Assembly: GCF_003122385.1 (NCBI RefSeq) | Contig: NZ_CP029255.1 | Span: forward strand, 2,232,001-2,296,000 | Source of the DNA: Flavobacterium crocinum | Lineage (GTDB): Bacteria; Bacteroidota; Bacteroidia; Flavobacteriales; Flavobacteriaceae | Length of the DNA stretch: 64,000 nt | Direction: 5' to 3' | Shown here: piece by piece, positions 15,690-23,780 of the stretch | Layout of the letters: every line of letters begins with the position of its first letter | How positions within the stretch are numbered: position 1 is the stretch's first letter | Made by a program: the position numbers and the translations under genes | The notes under the pieces: generated by a model | What the model saw: only the letters and a program-made list of their open reading frames with translations | What the model was told of the DNA's origin: nothing | Databases searched by the model: none

Positions 15690-16226
15690 TTATTTTTTCA
15701 CAGGCGGATATTGAGCCAAAATTTTGCCTACAAATTCAGCAATTCTTTCATCTTTCTTGTCAATGTTTCTAGTCAAAGTACCAATTCCTTCACCTTGCCA
15801 GATCATTTCTTTCTTTTTAGCATCGATTAAATCAATATATAAAGTTCCTTCTGTAGAAGTCGAAACAGTAGTTTGGTTTCCATACATCATCCATGGATTC
15901 CAGCCCCAGCCCCAGCCATAACCCCAGCCAGCGCTAAATTGGTTTACATCGACTTGTTCTCTTGATTTTGTAAAGATGTTTACCAACATATCAGGATTGT
16001 CGCTTTTGGTAAAACCTTTAGCCTGCATTTGATCATCAATAGCGCGAAGAATTCTTCTTTTATCTAAATCGGATATCTCAACCTTGTCAATTCCGGGCTT
16101 AAAGTAAGCGTATGTTTTATAAGGCGCAAAATCGACAGTTTTGTCGTAATCAGAATAAACTGTAACACTGCTGCATGAAGAAAGAATCAACAGCAGGAAA
16201 AACGGAATTAACTTAAGTGTTTTCAT
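15690..16226 (-). CDS. DUF4136 domain-containing lipoprotein
   Basis: The 178-residue protein has a lipoprotein signal (MKTLKLIPFFLLLILSSC, Cys at residue 18). The DUF4136 pattern follows: SDYDKTVDFAPYKTYAYFKPG, DKRRILRAIDDQMQAKGFTKS, PDMLVNIFTKSREQVDV. A Gly/Trp-rich segment (GWGYGWGWGWNPW) precedes TLYIDLIDAKKKEMIWQGEGIGTL. The domain is common in envelope lipoproteins of Bacteroidota and proteobacteria; its function is unknown. It lies 23 bp downstream of hutU and could be cotranscribed with it. Confidence 0.9.
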   Translation of the reverse strand: MKTLKLIPFFLLLILSSCSSVTVYSDYDKTVDFAPYKTYAYFKPGIDKVEISDLDKRRILRAIDDQMQAKGFTKSDNPDMLVNIFTKSREQVDVNQFSAGWGYGWGWGWNPWMMYGNQTTVSTSTEGTLYIDLIDAKKKEMIWQGEGIGTLTRNIDKKDERIAEFVGKILAQYPPVKK

Positions 16227-16249
16227 ATTTTTAGGAATTAAATGTTCTA

Positions 16250-18229
16250 TTAATTTAGTAAATTTTCATCAACTATATTAGGTAAAGTTACTTTTAATAA
16301 AGGCTCAACTTCCATTGCTCTTTTTATGGCAAAAACAGCACCTTCATTTCGGGCCCAGCTTCGTCTTGAAATTCCGTTGTTAACATCCCAGAAAAGCATT
16401 GATGCTAAACGCTTTGAAGCCTCAGTAGAACCATCAAGAACCATACCAAATCCACCGTTTATAACCTCTCCCCAGCCAACGCCTCCGCCGTTATGAATGG
16501 ATACCCAGGTTGCTCCTCTAAAACTGTCTCCAATTACGTTATGAATCGCCATATCGGCTGTAAAACGAGAACCGTCATAGATATTTGAAGTTTCTCTGTA
16601 TGGAGAATCCGTTCCTGAAACGTCATGATGATCGCGCCCCAAAACTACTGCACCAATTTCTCCTTTTGCAATCGCCTGATTAAAAGCTTCTGCAATTTTA
16701 ATTCTTCCTTCGGCATCAGCGTAAAGAATTCTTGCTTGTGAACCTACAACCAGTTTATTTTCCTGAGCACCTTTAATCCATTTGATGTTATCCTGCATTT
16801 GCTGCTGAATTTCGTTTGGAGCCGTTTTAGCCATTTCTTCTAAAACATCACAGGCAATTTTATCTGTTTTTAGTAAATCTTCTGGTTTTCCGGAAGTACA
16901 AACCCAACGGAAAGGACCAAATCCGTAATCAAAACACATTGGTCCCATAATATCCTGAACATAGCTTGGATATTTAAAATCGATATTATTTTGTGCCATT
17001 ACATCGGCTCCTGCACGTGAAGCTTCTAATAAAAATGCATTTCCGTAATCAAAAAAGTAAGTTCCTTTTGCGGTGTGTTTGTTGATTGCAGCTGCATGAC
17101 GACGTAACGTTTCCTGAACTTTTTGTTTGAATAATTCTGGATTATTAGCCATTAAATCATTTGCTTCTTCAAAAGAAATTCCAACAGGATAATAACCACC
17201 AGCCCAAGGATTATGAAGTGAAGTCTGATCTGAACCTAAATCAATTTTAATGTTTTCCTGATCAAAACGTTCCCAAACATCCACTACATTTCCTAAATAA
17301 GCAATCGAAACGGTTTCTTTATTCGCTTTCGCTAAAGCTACTCTTGCAACCAATTCGTCTGTAGAAGTTACGACTTCGTTAATCCATCCTTGTTCGTGGC
17401 GGATTTTGGTGATTTTCGGATTTACTTCGGCGCAGACCGTAATACAACCCGCAATATTTCCGGCTTTTGGCTGTGCGCCGGACATTCCACCAAGCCCGGA
17501 AGTAACAAATAAACTCCCTTCAGGATTTTGTTTTATTTTTCTAAAACCGTTTAAAACAGTAATCGTAGTTCCGTGTACAATTCCCTGCGGTCCAATATAC
17601 ATATAACTTCCTGCAGTCATTTGTCCATATTGAGAAACTCCAAGTGCGTTCATTTTTTCCCAATCGTCCGGTTTTGAATAATTTGGGATTACCATTCCGT
17701 TTGTTACCACAACTCTTGGTGCTTCTTTATGAGAAGGAAATAATCCCATTGGATGACCGGAATACATCGTTAGAGTCTGCTCATCTGTCATTTCAGACAA
17801 ATATTGCATTGTCAATAAATATTGCGCCCAGTTTTGGAAAACCGCTCCGTTTCCACCATACGTAATCAATTCGTGCGGATGTTGCGCCACGGCATAATCC
17901 AGATTGTTCTGAATCATGTGCATAATGGCCTTTGCCTGCAATGATTTTCCAGGATATTCTTCGATTGGTCTTGCGTACATTCTGTAATCCGGACGAAGAC
18001 GATACATATATATACGTCCGTATTTTTCTAATTCTTCTGAAAATTCAGGAATTAGTTCCGCATGATGCTTTGGATCAAAATAACGTAAAGCATTTTTAAG
18101 TGCCAGCTTTTTTTCTTCTGCCGAAAGAATTTCTTTTCGTTTCGGAGCATGATTAATCGCCGGATCGTATGTCGCCTTTGGAGGTAATATAGAAGGAATT
18201 CCTTGTTGTATTTGTTCTTTGAAAGTCAT
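16250..18229 (-). CDS. hutU: Urocanate hydratase
   Basis: This 659-residue enzyme converts urocanate to imidazolonepropionate in histidine degradation, using tightly bound NAD+. Recognisable blocks are ITYGGNGAVFQNWAQYLL, MYSGHPMGLFPS, SQYGQMTAGSYMYIGPQGIVHGTT and the NAD-binding GLGGMSGAQPKA. The later conserved part is QARILYADAEGR...GEIGAVVLGRDHHDVSGTDSPYRET. It is about 100 residues longer than the proteobacterial form of about 557. No other hut gene is in the window. The region before the start is a word-like repeat (AACCTTAGCATC). Confidence 0.95.
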   Translation of the reverse strand: MTFKEQIQQGIPSILPPKATYDPAINHAPKRKEILSAEEKKLALKNALRYFDPKHHAELIPEFSEELEKYGRIYMYRLRPDYRMYARPIEEYPGKSLQAKAIMHMIQNNLDYAVAQHPHELITYGGNGAVFQNWAQYLLTMQYLSEMTDEQTLTMYSGHPMGLFPSHKEAPRVVVTNGMVIPNYSKPDDWEKMNALGVSQYGQMTAGSYMYIGPQGIVHGTTITVLNGFRKIKQNPEGSLFVTSGLGGMSGAQPKAGNIAGCITVCAEVNPKITKIRHEQGWINEVVTSTDELVARVALAKANKETVSIAYLGNVVDVWERFDQENIKIDLGSDQTSLHNPWAGGYYPVGISFEEANDLMANNPELFKQKVQETLRRHAAAINKHTAKGTYFFDYGNAFLLEASRAGADVMAQNNIDFKYPSYVQDIMGPMCFDYGFGPFRWVCTSGKPEDLLKTDKIACDVLEEMAKTAPNEIQQQMQDNIKWIKGAQENKLVVGSQARILYADAEGRIKIAEAFNQAIAKGEIGAVVLGRDHHDVSGTDSPYRETSNIYDGSRFTADMAIHNVIGDSFRGATWVSIHNGGGVGWGEVINGGFGMVLDGSTEASKRLASMLFWDVNNGISRRSWARNEGAVFAIKRAMEVEPLLKVTLPNIVDENLLN

Positions 18230-18231
18230 TT

Positions 18232-18265
18232 TTTTAGAGATGCTAAGGTTCTAAGATGCTAAGGT
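18232..18265. repeat. CTTAGCATCTTAG word repeat upstream of hutU
   Basis: Read on the minus strand toward hutU: TACCTTAGCATCTTAGAACC followed by TTAGCATCTC and then the ATG. Near-identical words stand directly before the plus-strand lipoprotein genes at 30651 and 31477. TACCTTAG is one base from the -7 consensus TAnnTTTG. Confidence 0.55.
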
Positions 18266-18313
18266 ATTTTAGCAAGATTAACAACAGATTAATTTTTTTG
18301 TTTTTTATTATGT

Positions 18314-18533
18314 CGCCCCGCTGGGGCTTATATATCGTGAACGAATAAACGATTCCTATAAATATTTCGCTCCTCTGGAGCTAAAATCTGAACGGCTTAT
18401 TCTTTCTATAAATATTTCGCTCCTCTGGAGCATTATTAAATTTAAATAAATCAAGAAAAGCCTTGGAAAGGCGTAATATTTATAGAAAACAATAATCACC
18501 CAATACAAAAGCTCCAGCGGAGCGAAATATTCG
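18314..18533. repeat. Cluster of five REP-like hairpins (ATTTCGCTCCTCTGGAGC family)
   Basis: Five short palindromes are packed in 220 bp: GCCCCGCTGGGGC (18315-18328), TATAAATATTTCGCTCCTCTGGAGC twice (about 18357-18381 and 18417-18431 with its TATA arm), GCCTTGGAAAGGC followed by GTAATATTTATAG (18470-18486), and GCTCCAGCGGAGCGAAATATTC (18510-18531) in inverse orientation. Each has a GC-rich hairpin and an AATATTT tail on one side. This is the design of REP elements mobilised by RAYT transposases, though no transposase is in the window. Confidence 0.75.
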
Positions 18534-18793
18534 TTTAGGCAAAATATCTAATTATCCACTTTGTCACATTTTCTAATTAAAAAAACTAAGGATAACGGAT
18601 ATCCGACCTATGATACGATTTGTGGATCTTGATCCTAAATTTTCGTGAATGGATATCCATATATGATATTTTAGATTGTTGATTTCAGATTTCAGATTGG
18701 AATTTGGACCCGAGCGATAGCGAACAGGCGAAGCAATTTAAAAATTTGAGATTTCCTCAATTATCTAATTTTCAAATTATCCCATTATCTCAT
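18534..18793. other. Gene-free spacer with further word-like repeats
   Basis: No credible gene is seen. The stretch contains GGATATCC words (GGATATCCGACC near 18597, GGATATCCATATATGA near 18652), GATTTCAGATTTCAGATTGG (18677-18696), GACCCGAGCGATAGCGAACA (18708-18727) and AT-rich text ending at the stop of the dehydrogenase gene. Confidence 0.6.
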
Positions 18794-19771
18794 TTAAGAG
18801 TACACTTCTTCGTTAACACAAAAAGGCATTTTTTTGTTTTCAAAAAGCGCTATAATATTTTGTGCAGCACAAACCGCCATTCCGTTTCTCGCTTCGTAAG
18901 TTGCTGAACCAATATGCGGTAAAACACAACAATTTGGCAGAGCTAATAACGGATTGTCAGATTTCATAGGCTCTGGATTGGTAACATCCAGTCCGGCTCC
19001 CCAAATTATATTATTCGTTAATGCTTCAAATAAATCGGCCTCATTTTGAAATTTTCCTCTTGCTGTATTGATGAAAATCGAATTTGGTTTCATTTTGGCA
19101 AAAGTATTTCTATTGAAGAGTTCGTTATTTTCTGCTGTGTAATTTGCGTGAACACTTAAAACATCACTTTCAGCAAGTAAGGTTTCAAAATCTACAAATT
19201 TAGCATCCAATTCTTTTTCTGCATCTTCTTTTCGGGAACGATTATGGTAAATAATGTTCATTCCAAATGCGGCTTTGCATTTTTGAGCCATTTCGAAACC
19301 AATTCGTCCCAAACCGCATACTCCTAAAGTTTTGCCATACAGTTCCTGTCCTAAATTGGCCAACGGATTAAAACTTCCCCATTGGTCATTTAAAATTCTT
19401 TTATGATTAAAAAATGACTTTCTGGCTACGCTTTGCATCAATAAAAAAGCAACGTCAGAAGTGGCTCTGCTTAAAACATCAGGTGTATTTCCAACTGGGA
19501 TTTTTCTACTGTTTGCCGAAGGAATATGAACCGAATCAAATCCCACAGAAAACAAAGCGATTCCCTTTAAATTAGGACATTGCTGAAAAAAATCTTCATC
19601 TAAAAGAGTATTGGTTCCAACACTTAAAAGCGCATCATTTTCCTGACAGATTTTTATAAACTTTTCTCTGGATAATACATTCTCTGTTGGATTTATAGTC
19701 AGATTAATCCCTTTTTCCTGAAGCAGTTTTATGCCAGCTTCCGGTATATTTTTATTGATAAAAACGTTCAT
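18794..19771 (-). CDS. D-isomer specific 2-hydroxyacid dehydrogenase
   Basis: The 325-residue NAD(P)-dependent enzyme has the two-domain fold of glyoxylate/hydroxypyruvate reductases. Visible are LKGIALFSVGFDSVHIPSA, the dinucleotide-binding GVCGLGRIGFEMAQ, INTARGKFQNEADLFEAL with the catalytic Arg region, and PHIGSATYEARNGM with the catalytic His. The precise 2-oxoacid substrate cannot be read from the sequence. It is distinct from the D-lactate dehydrogenase-like gene at 26939. It stands just downstream of the DUF5522 gene (15 bp) on the same strand. Confidence 0.9.
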   Translation of the reverse strand: MNVFINKNIPEAGIKLLQEKGINLTINPTENVLSREKFIKICQENDALLSVGTNTLLDEDFFQQCPNLKGIALFSVGFDSVHIPSANSRKIPVGNTPDVLSRATSDVAFLLMQSVARKSFFNHKRILNDQWGSFNPLANLGQELYGKTLGVCGLGRIGFEMAQKCKAAFGMNIIYHNRSRKEDAEKELDAKFVDFETLLAESDVLSVHANYTAENNELFNRNTFAKMKPNSIFINTARGKFQNEADLFEALTNNIIWGAGLDVTNPEPMKSDNPLLALPNCCVLPHIGSATYEARNGMAVCAAQNIIALFENKKMPFCVNEEVYS

Positions 19772-19786
19772 TTTGTTATTCTAATT

Positions 19787-19969
19787 TTATGAAGGTTTAT
19801 TTATTCTTCCTGTTTTTTTATCATATCCGTACGGACAATGACGACATCCGCTCTTGCAGCAATAACCACGTTTTAAATGATGTTTTTCAGTAAAGCATTT
19901 ATAACCTTCGGGCGTATAGTAAAAATCTTCTCCTTCGATTAATTTATTTTCATTACTTTGCTCTTTCAT
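19787..19969 (-). CDS. DUF5522 family small cysteine-rich protein
   Basis: The 60-residue product (start MKEQSN; an upstream ATG at 20008 adds a basic extension of 13 residues) contains DFYYTPEGYKCFTEKHHLKRGYCCKSGCRHCPYGYDKK. The CxxxxxxxxxxxCCxSGCRHCPYG arrangement is the DUF5522 signature and looks suited to bind a metal or Fe-S cluster. Function unknown. It precedes the 2-hydroxyacid dehydrogenase gene by 15 bp and probably shares its transcript. Confidence 0.85.
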   Translation of the reverse strand: MKEQSNENKLIEGEDFYYTPEGYKCFTEKHHLKRGYCCKSGCRHCPYGYDKKTGRINKPS

Positions 19970-20083
19970 AAATCTGCTTCGCGTTCTTTTTCGAATAATT
20001 AAAATCAAAAATATAAATATTTGATTGTGATTTTGTTGAAATCGAACAATTTTATAGTTACAAATTTATAAATTTTACAGCCA

Positions 20084-20419
20084 ATGTTTCTGATTGTTGT
20101 CAAATATTTAATTCCAAAAGGATATAGGGGAATGGCTGTATTTCCTTTCGTAATTGCAAAATATGATTTTGATAAGACCAATGAAGTTTTTGTGAATCAT
20201 GAAAAAATTCATTTAAGACAACAATTAGAACTTTTAGTGATTCCGTTTTTTGTTTGGTATTTTTTAGAATATCTCATTCGTCTTATTCAATATAAAAATG
20301 GTGCTTTGGCCTATCGAAATATTAGTTTTGAAAGAGAAGCTTACGCTAAAGAAAGAGACTTAAATTATTTGAAAAACCGATCTTTTTTTCAGTTTCTACA
20401 TTATATCAAATCAAAATGA
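20084..20419 (+). CDS. Small membrane protein with HExxH zincin-like motif
   Basis: The 111-residue protein contains FVNHEKIHLRQQLELLVIPFFVWYFLEYLIRL. His39, Glu40 and His43 form a HExxH motif, followed immediately by a hydrophobic segment (about residues 49-66). SFEREAYAKE (Glu83/Glu85) could give a third ligand, as in gluzincins and DUF4157-like domains. I know similar short proteins in Bacteroidota but no characterised function. Its stop overlaps the start of the next gene (ATGA), so the two are translationally coupled. Confidence 0.75.
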   Translation: MFLIVVKYLIPKGYRGMAVFPFVIAKYDFDKTNEVFVNHEKIHLRQQLELLVIPFFVWYFLEYLIRLIQYKNGALAYRNISFEREAYAKERDLNYLKNRSFFQFLHYIKSK

Positions 20420-21324
20420 ATCCAGTTTTTAATCAACCTATAAATATTGATTTTCCAAATGCTATTTCTTTGACCATAAAACGTGAAGATTTAATTCATC
20501 CGTTTGTTTCGGGAAATAAATTTAGAAAATTAAAATACAATTTACTTCAGGCGAAAGCCGAAAACAAAAATACTTTACTGACTTTTGGAGGCGCATTTTC
20601 CAATCATATTGCTGCTGTTGCTTATGCAGGAAAAGAGCAAGGTTTTAAAACAATTGGAATCATTCGAGGAGACGAATTGTTGGATAAAATCCAAGAAAAC
20701 CCAACCTTGAAATTTGCTCAGGAAAACGGAATGCAGTTTGAATTTGTGTCGAGAGAAGACTATCGTTTAAAGAATGAAACCTCTTTTATAGAAAAGCTGA
20801 AAAACAAGTTTGGAGATTTCTATTTGGTTCCAGAAGGCGGGACAAATGAATTGGCTGTAAAAGGTTGTGAAGAGATTTTAACAGATGAAGATTCAGTTTT
20901 TAATTACGTTTGTTGTGCAGTTGGAACAGGTGGTACGATTTCTGGATTAATTAAGAGTGCATTGCCAAATCAGAAGATTTTGGGTTTTCCGGCGTTAAAA
21001 GGTGACTTTTTAAAAGATGAAATTCGTATTTTTGCAAAAAAAGATAACTGGAATTTAATTTCTGACTATCATTTTGGAGGTTACGGCAAGATAAATTTAG
21101 AATTAATTGAATTTATTAATTCTTTTTTCGAAAAGACAAAAGTGCCCTTAGATCCAATTTATACAGGAAAGATGGTTTTTGGCGTTATAGATTTAATCAG
21201 CAAAAATTATTTTTCCGCACATTCAAAAATTTTACTCATTCATACTGGTGGATTACAGGGAATTGATGGAATGAATATAAAATTGAAGCAGAAAAAATTA
21301 CCAATACTCAAAACCAATGATTAA
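20416..21324 (+). CDS. PLP-dependent deaminase, ACC deaminase/D-cysteine desulfhydrase family
   Basis: This 302-residue fold-type II PLP enzyme has the binding lysine in VSGNKFRKLKYNL (Lys35), LLTFGGAFSNHIAAVAYAGKEQG for the cofactor and substrate carboxylate, PEGGTNELAVKGC, and the phosphate loop AVGTGGTISGL. Members deaminate 1-aminocyclopropane-1-carboxylate or release sulfide from D-cysteine; the two cannot be told apart confidently here. The gene overlaps its neighbours on both sides by a few bases, indicating an operon with the HExxH protein and the glucosaminidase. Confidence 0.9.
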   Translation: MNPVFNQPINIDFPNAISLTIKREDLIHPFVSGNKFRKLKYNLLQAKAENKNTLLTFGGAFSNHIAAVAYAGKEQGFKTIGIIRGDELLDKIQENPTLKFAQENGMQFEFVSREDYRLKNETSFIEKLKNKFGDFYLVPEGGTNELAVKGCEEILTDEDSVFNYVCCAVGTGGTISGLIKSALPNQKILGFPALKGDFLKDEIRIFAKKDNWNLISDYHFGGYGKINLELIEFINSFFEKTKVPLDPIYTGKMVFGVIDLISKNYFSAHSKILLIHTGGLQGIDGMNIKLKQKKLPILKTND

Positions 21325-22219
21325 AAAAATTGTATTACTTGTCGTAATATTAGCTTTAGCAAGCTGCTCTTCCAGTAAGCCTGCAATCGCGACGACTAAA
21401 AAAGCGGCAGCAGTTCAAACCAGAACGGCAGCAGCAAAAAGAACTACTCCAGTAAAACCAATTGGCAAAAATTATCCTTCTACAAATAACACAACTGAGG
21501 TTATTCAATCTACATCAAAAACAGTTGTTACCAGCGATTTGATCAATAATTATGTTTTGCAATACAAAGACATTGCAATGGGAAACATGAAAACTTATGG
21601 AATTCCGGCGAGTATTATTCTGGCTCAGGGAATTTTAGAATCGGGTGCGGGTAGAGGAGATTTGGCTTTAGAAGCTAATAATCATTTCGGAATAAAATGT
21701 CATAAAGACTGGTTAGGCGAAAGTGTTCGTCATGATGATGATGCCGCTCAGGAATGTTTTAGAAAATATCCTCAGGCCTCAGAATCTTACAGAGATCACG
21801 CTTTGTTTTTGGTTGGTAAGAAGAGATATGAGTCTTTGTTCACTTATGAAAAAGACGATTACAAAGCCTGGGCAAAAGGACTTAGAGCCTGCGGTTATGC
21901 AACAGATCCAAAATATCCGGATAAGTTAATTAGTTATATTGAAAGATACAATCTGCATCAATATGATTGTCAGGTTACAGGAAGAAATTATGTGCCGATT
22001 AATACTTCGACGGCTCCCCCTAAAAAATCATCTTATGATGTCGCTTCTGATCCAAAGATCAATATGAATCAATACGATCCGAATCTATATGAGGTTCAAA
22101 AAGGAGATACACTATATTCGATTTCAAAGAAATTCAATTTATTGGTTGAAGATTTAAAAAAGAAAAATAATCTAACTGATAATGCCATTTCGATCGGGCA
22201 GAGGTTGAAAGTTAAGTAA
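21317..22219 (+). CDS. Glucosaminidase domain lipoprotein with C-terminal LysM
   Basis: The 300-residue protein begins with a lipoprotein signal (IVLLVVILALASCSSSKPA, Cys17), then an Ala/Thr/Lys-rich linker. A GH73-type N-acetylglucosaminidase domain spans about residues 75-215 (IPASIILAQGILESGAGRGDLALEANNHFGIKCH, with the catalytic Glu likely in LESGAG, and YRKYPQASESYRDHA-like block). One LysM repeat closes the protein (YEVQKGDTLYSISKKFN...ISIGQRLKVK). It should cut peptidoglycan glycan strands in the periplasm. It overlaps the preceding gene by 8 bp. Confidence 0.92.
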   Translation: MIKKIVLLVVILALASCSSSKPAIATTKKAAAVQTRTAAAKRTTPVKPIGKNYPSTNNTTEVIQSTSKTVVTSDLINNYVLQYKDIAMGNMKTYGIPASIILAQGILESGAGRGDLALEANNHFGIKCHKDWLGESVRHDDDAAQECFRKYPQASESYRDHALFLVGKKRYESLFTYEKDDYKAWAKGLRACGYATDPKYPDKLISYIERYNLHQYDCQVTGRNYVPINTSTAPPKKSSYDVASDPKINMNQYDPNLYEVQKGDTLYSISKKFNLLVEDLKKKNNLTDNAISIGQRLKVK

Positions 22220-22221
22220 TC

Positions 22222-22322
22222 AGTGCTCAGTTTTTTTAGTGTTCAGTCTCAGTTTTCAAACAATCTAAAAATCCAAAAAAATAAGTTTTCAGTGAATCTA
22301 AAATCTGAAATCTAAAATCAAA
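22222..22322. repeat. Word-like repeats CAGTGTTCAGT and AATCTGAAATCTAAAATC
   Basis: The gap before hemL reads CAGTGCTCAG, AGTGTTCAGTCTCAG, then AATCTAAAATCTGAAATC. The first word recurs in the rpoB-rpoC spacer (54974-55043), the second at 40308-40330 and in inverse form at 18677-18696. No gene is present. Confidence 0.55.
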
Positions 22323-22329
22323 AATAAGA

Positions 22330-23616
22330 ATGTTATATAAAAGAAGTAGTCAGCTTTTTGCTGAAGCAGAAAAAGTAATTCCGGGAGGAGTAAATTCACC
22401 AGTAAGAGCATTTAAAGCGGTTGGTGGAACTCCAATTTTTGTTAAAAGTGCTAAAGGTGCTTATTTATATGATGAAGACGGAAACAAATTAATAGATTAC
22501 ATCAACTCTTGGGGACCAATGGTTTTAGGTCACGCTTATCAGCCGGTTGTTGATGCTGTAATCGAAAAAGCAAAACTGGGAACTTCATTTGGAATGCCTA
22601 CAGAACTGGAAACAGAAATTGCAGCTTTGGCAGTTTCTATGGTTCCAAATATTGATAAAATACGTTTTGTAAATTCAGGTACAGAAGCTTGTATGAGTGC
22701 GATTCGTTTGGCTCGCGGATTTACAAAAAGAGATAAAATTATCAAATTTGCTGGTTGTTATCACGGACATTCTGATTCATTCCTGATTCAGGCGGGAAGC
22801 GGTGCTGTGACTTTTGGTTCGCCAAATAGTCCGGGAGTTACTCAAGGAACTGCAAAAGATACTTTGTTAGCAAAATACAATGATTTAGAAAACGTAAAAA
22901 CATTGGTGGAAGCGAATAAAGGAGAAATCGCAGCAATTATTATCGAAGCAGTAGCCGGAAATATGGGGTGTATTGTGCCTAAAGAAGGTTTCTTGCAAGG
23001 TTTAAGAGACTTGTGTACCGAAAATGGAATCTTATTGATTTTTGATGAGGTAATGACAGGTTTCCGTTTAGCACGCGGAGGAGTTCAGGAATTGTATGGA
23101 ATTGATGCTGATATTGTGACTTTCGGAAAAGTTATTGGTGGCGGACTTCCAGTTGGAGCTTTTGCGGCGCGCGAAGAAATCATGAACTATTTAGCGCCTC
23201 TTGGACCAGTTTATCAGGCAGGGACATTATCAGGGAATCCGTTAGCAATGGCTGCGGGATTAGCAATGTTAAAAGCTTTGGATAGCGATAGAGAAATCTT
23301 CACTCGTTTAGAAGAAAAAACAGCTTATTTAGAGGCTGGAATTCACAGAGTTTTAAAAGCGAATAATGTTGTGTTTACAATCAACAGAGTTGGTTCTATG
23401 ATTTCGGTTCATTTTGACGCAGATCCGGTTACGGATTTCCAAACGGCTGCAAAAGGAGACAATGAAACATTTAAAAAATTCTTCCATGGATTATTGCAGG
23501 AAGGTGTTTACATTGCGCCATCGGCTTATGAAACGTGGTTTATTACAGACGCTCTGACTTACGAAGATTTAGATTTTACAATTAATGCTATTGATAAAGT
23601 TTCGAAAACATTCTAG
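22330..23616 (+). CDS. hemL: Glutamate-1-semialdehyde 2,1-aminomutase
   Basis: The 428-residue class III aminotransferase-fold enzyme makes 5-aminolevulinate from glutamate-1-semialdehyde in the C5 heme pathway. It shows the expected N-terminus ([29 protein letters not shown]), [45 protein letters not shown], and the PLP lysine Lys267 in [15 protein letters not shown]. Length is typical of the family. A clear terminator follows, so it is probably transcribed alone. Confidence 0.96.
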   Translation: MLYKRSSQLFAEAEKVIPGGVNSPVRAFKAVGGTPIFVKSAKGAYLYDEDGNKLIDYINSWGPMVLGHAYQPVVDAVIEKAKLGTSFGMPTELETEIAALAVSMVPNIDKIRFVNSGTEACMSAIRLARGFTKRDKIIKFAGCYHGHSDSFLIQAGSGAVTFGSPNSPGVTQGTAKDTLLAKYNDLENVKTLVEANKGEIAAIIIEAVAGNMGCIVPKEGFLQGLRDLCTENGILLIFDEVMTGFRLARGGVQELYGIDADIVTFGKVIGGGLPVGAFAAREEIMNYLAPLGPVYQAGTLSGNPLAMAAGLAMLKALDSDREIFTRLEEKTAYLEAGIHRVLKANNVVFTINRVGSMISVHFDADPVTDFQTAAKGDNETFKKFFHGLLQEGVYIAPSAYETWFITDALTYEDLDFTINAIDKVSKTF

Positions 23617-23636
23617 AATCAATAAATAATAAATCA

Positions 23637-23673
23637 GAAAGGCTCACTTTTAATAAGTTGAGCCTTTTTTTAG
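23637..23673 (+). terminator. Rho-independent terminator of hemL
   Basis: AAAGGCTCA and TGAGCCTTT pair around CTTTTAATAAGT, followed by TTTTTT. Confidence 0.9.
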
Positions 23674-23715
23674 GTCTGATTTTTTTTAGTTAATAAAAAG
23701 TTAATGCAAGCATGC

Positions 23716-23749
23716 TTTGTTGTACGATTGTAAGTAAAATTTATTTTTG
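23716..23749 (+). promoter_or_regulatory. Promoter of the zinc metalloprotease gene
   Basis: TTTG at 23716-23719 and TATTTTTG at 23742-23749 match the Bacteroidota -33 and -7 elements with 22 bp between them. The gene starts 31 bp downstream. Confidence 0.7.
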
Positions 23750-23780
23750 TTTGTCAAATAACTAACTAAACCAACGTTAA

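Noticed and set aside
18314..18533. Possible CRISPR array
   Set aside because: The repeated units are self-complementary hairpins in both orientations with irregular spacing, and no cas gene is near.
18704..18907. 67-residue plus-strand frame
   Set aside because: It is made partly of intergenic repeat words and partly of antisense to the 2-hydroxyacid dehydrogenase gene.
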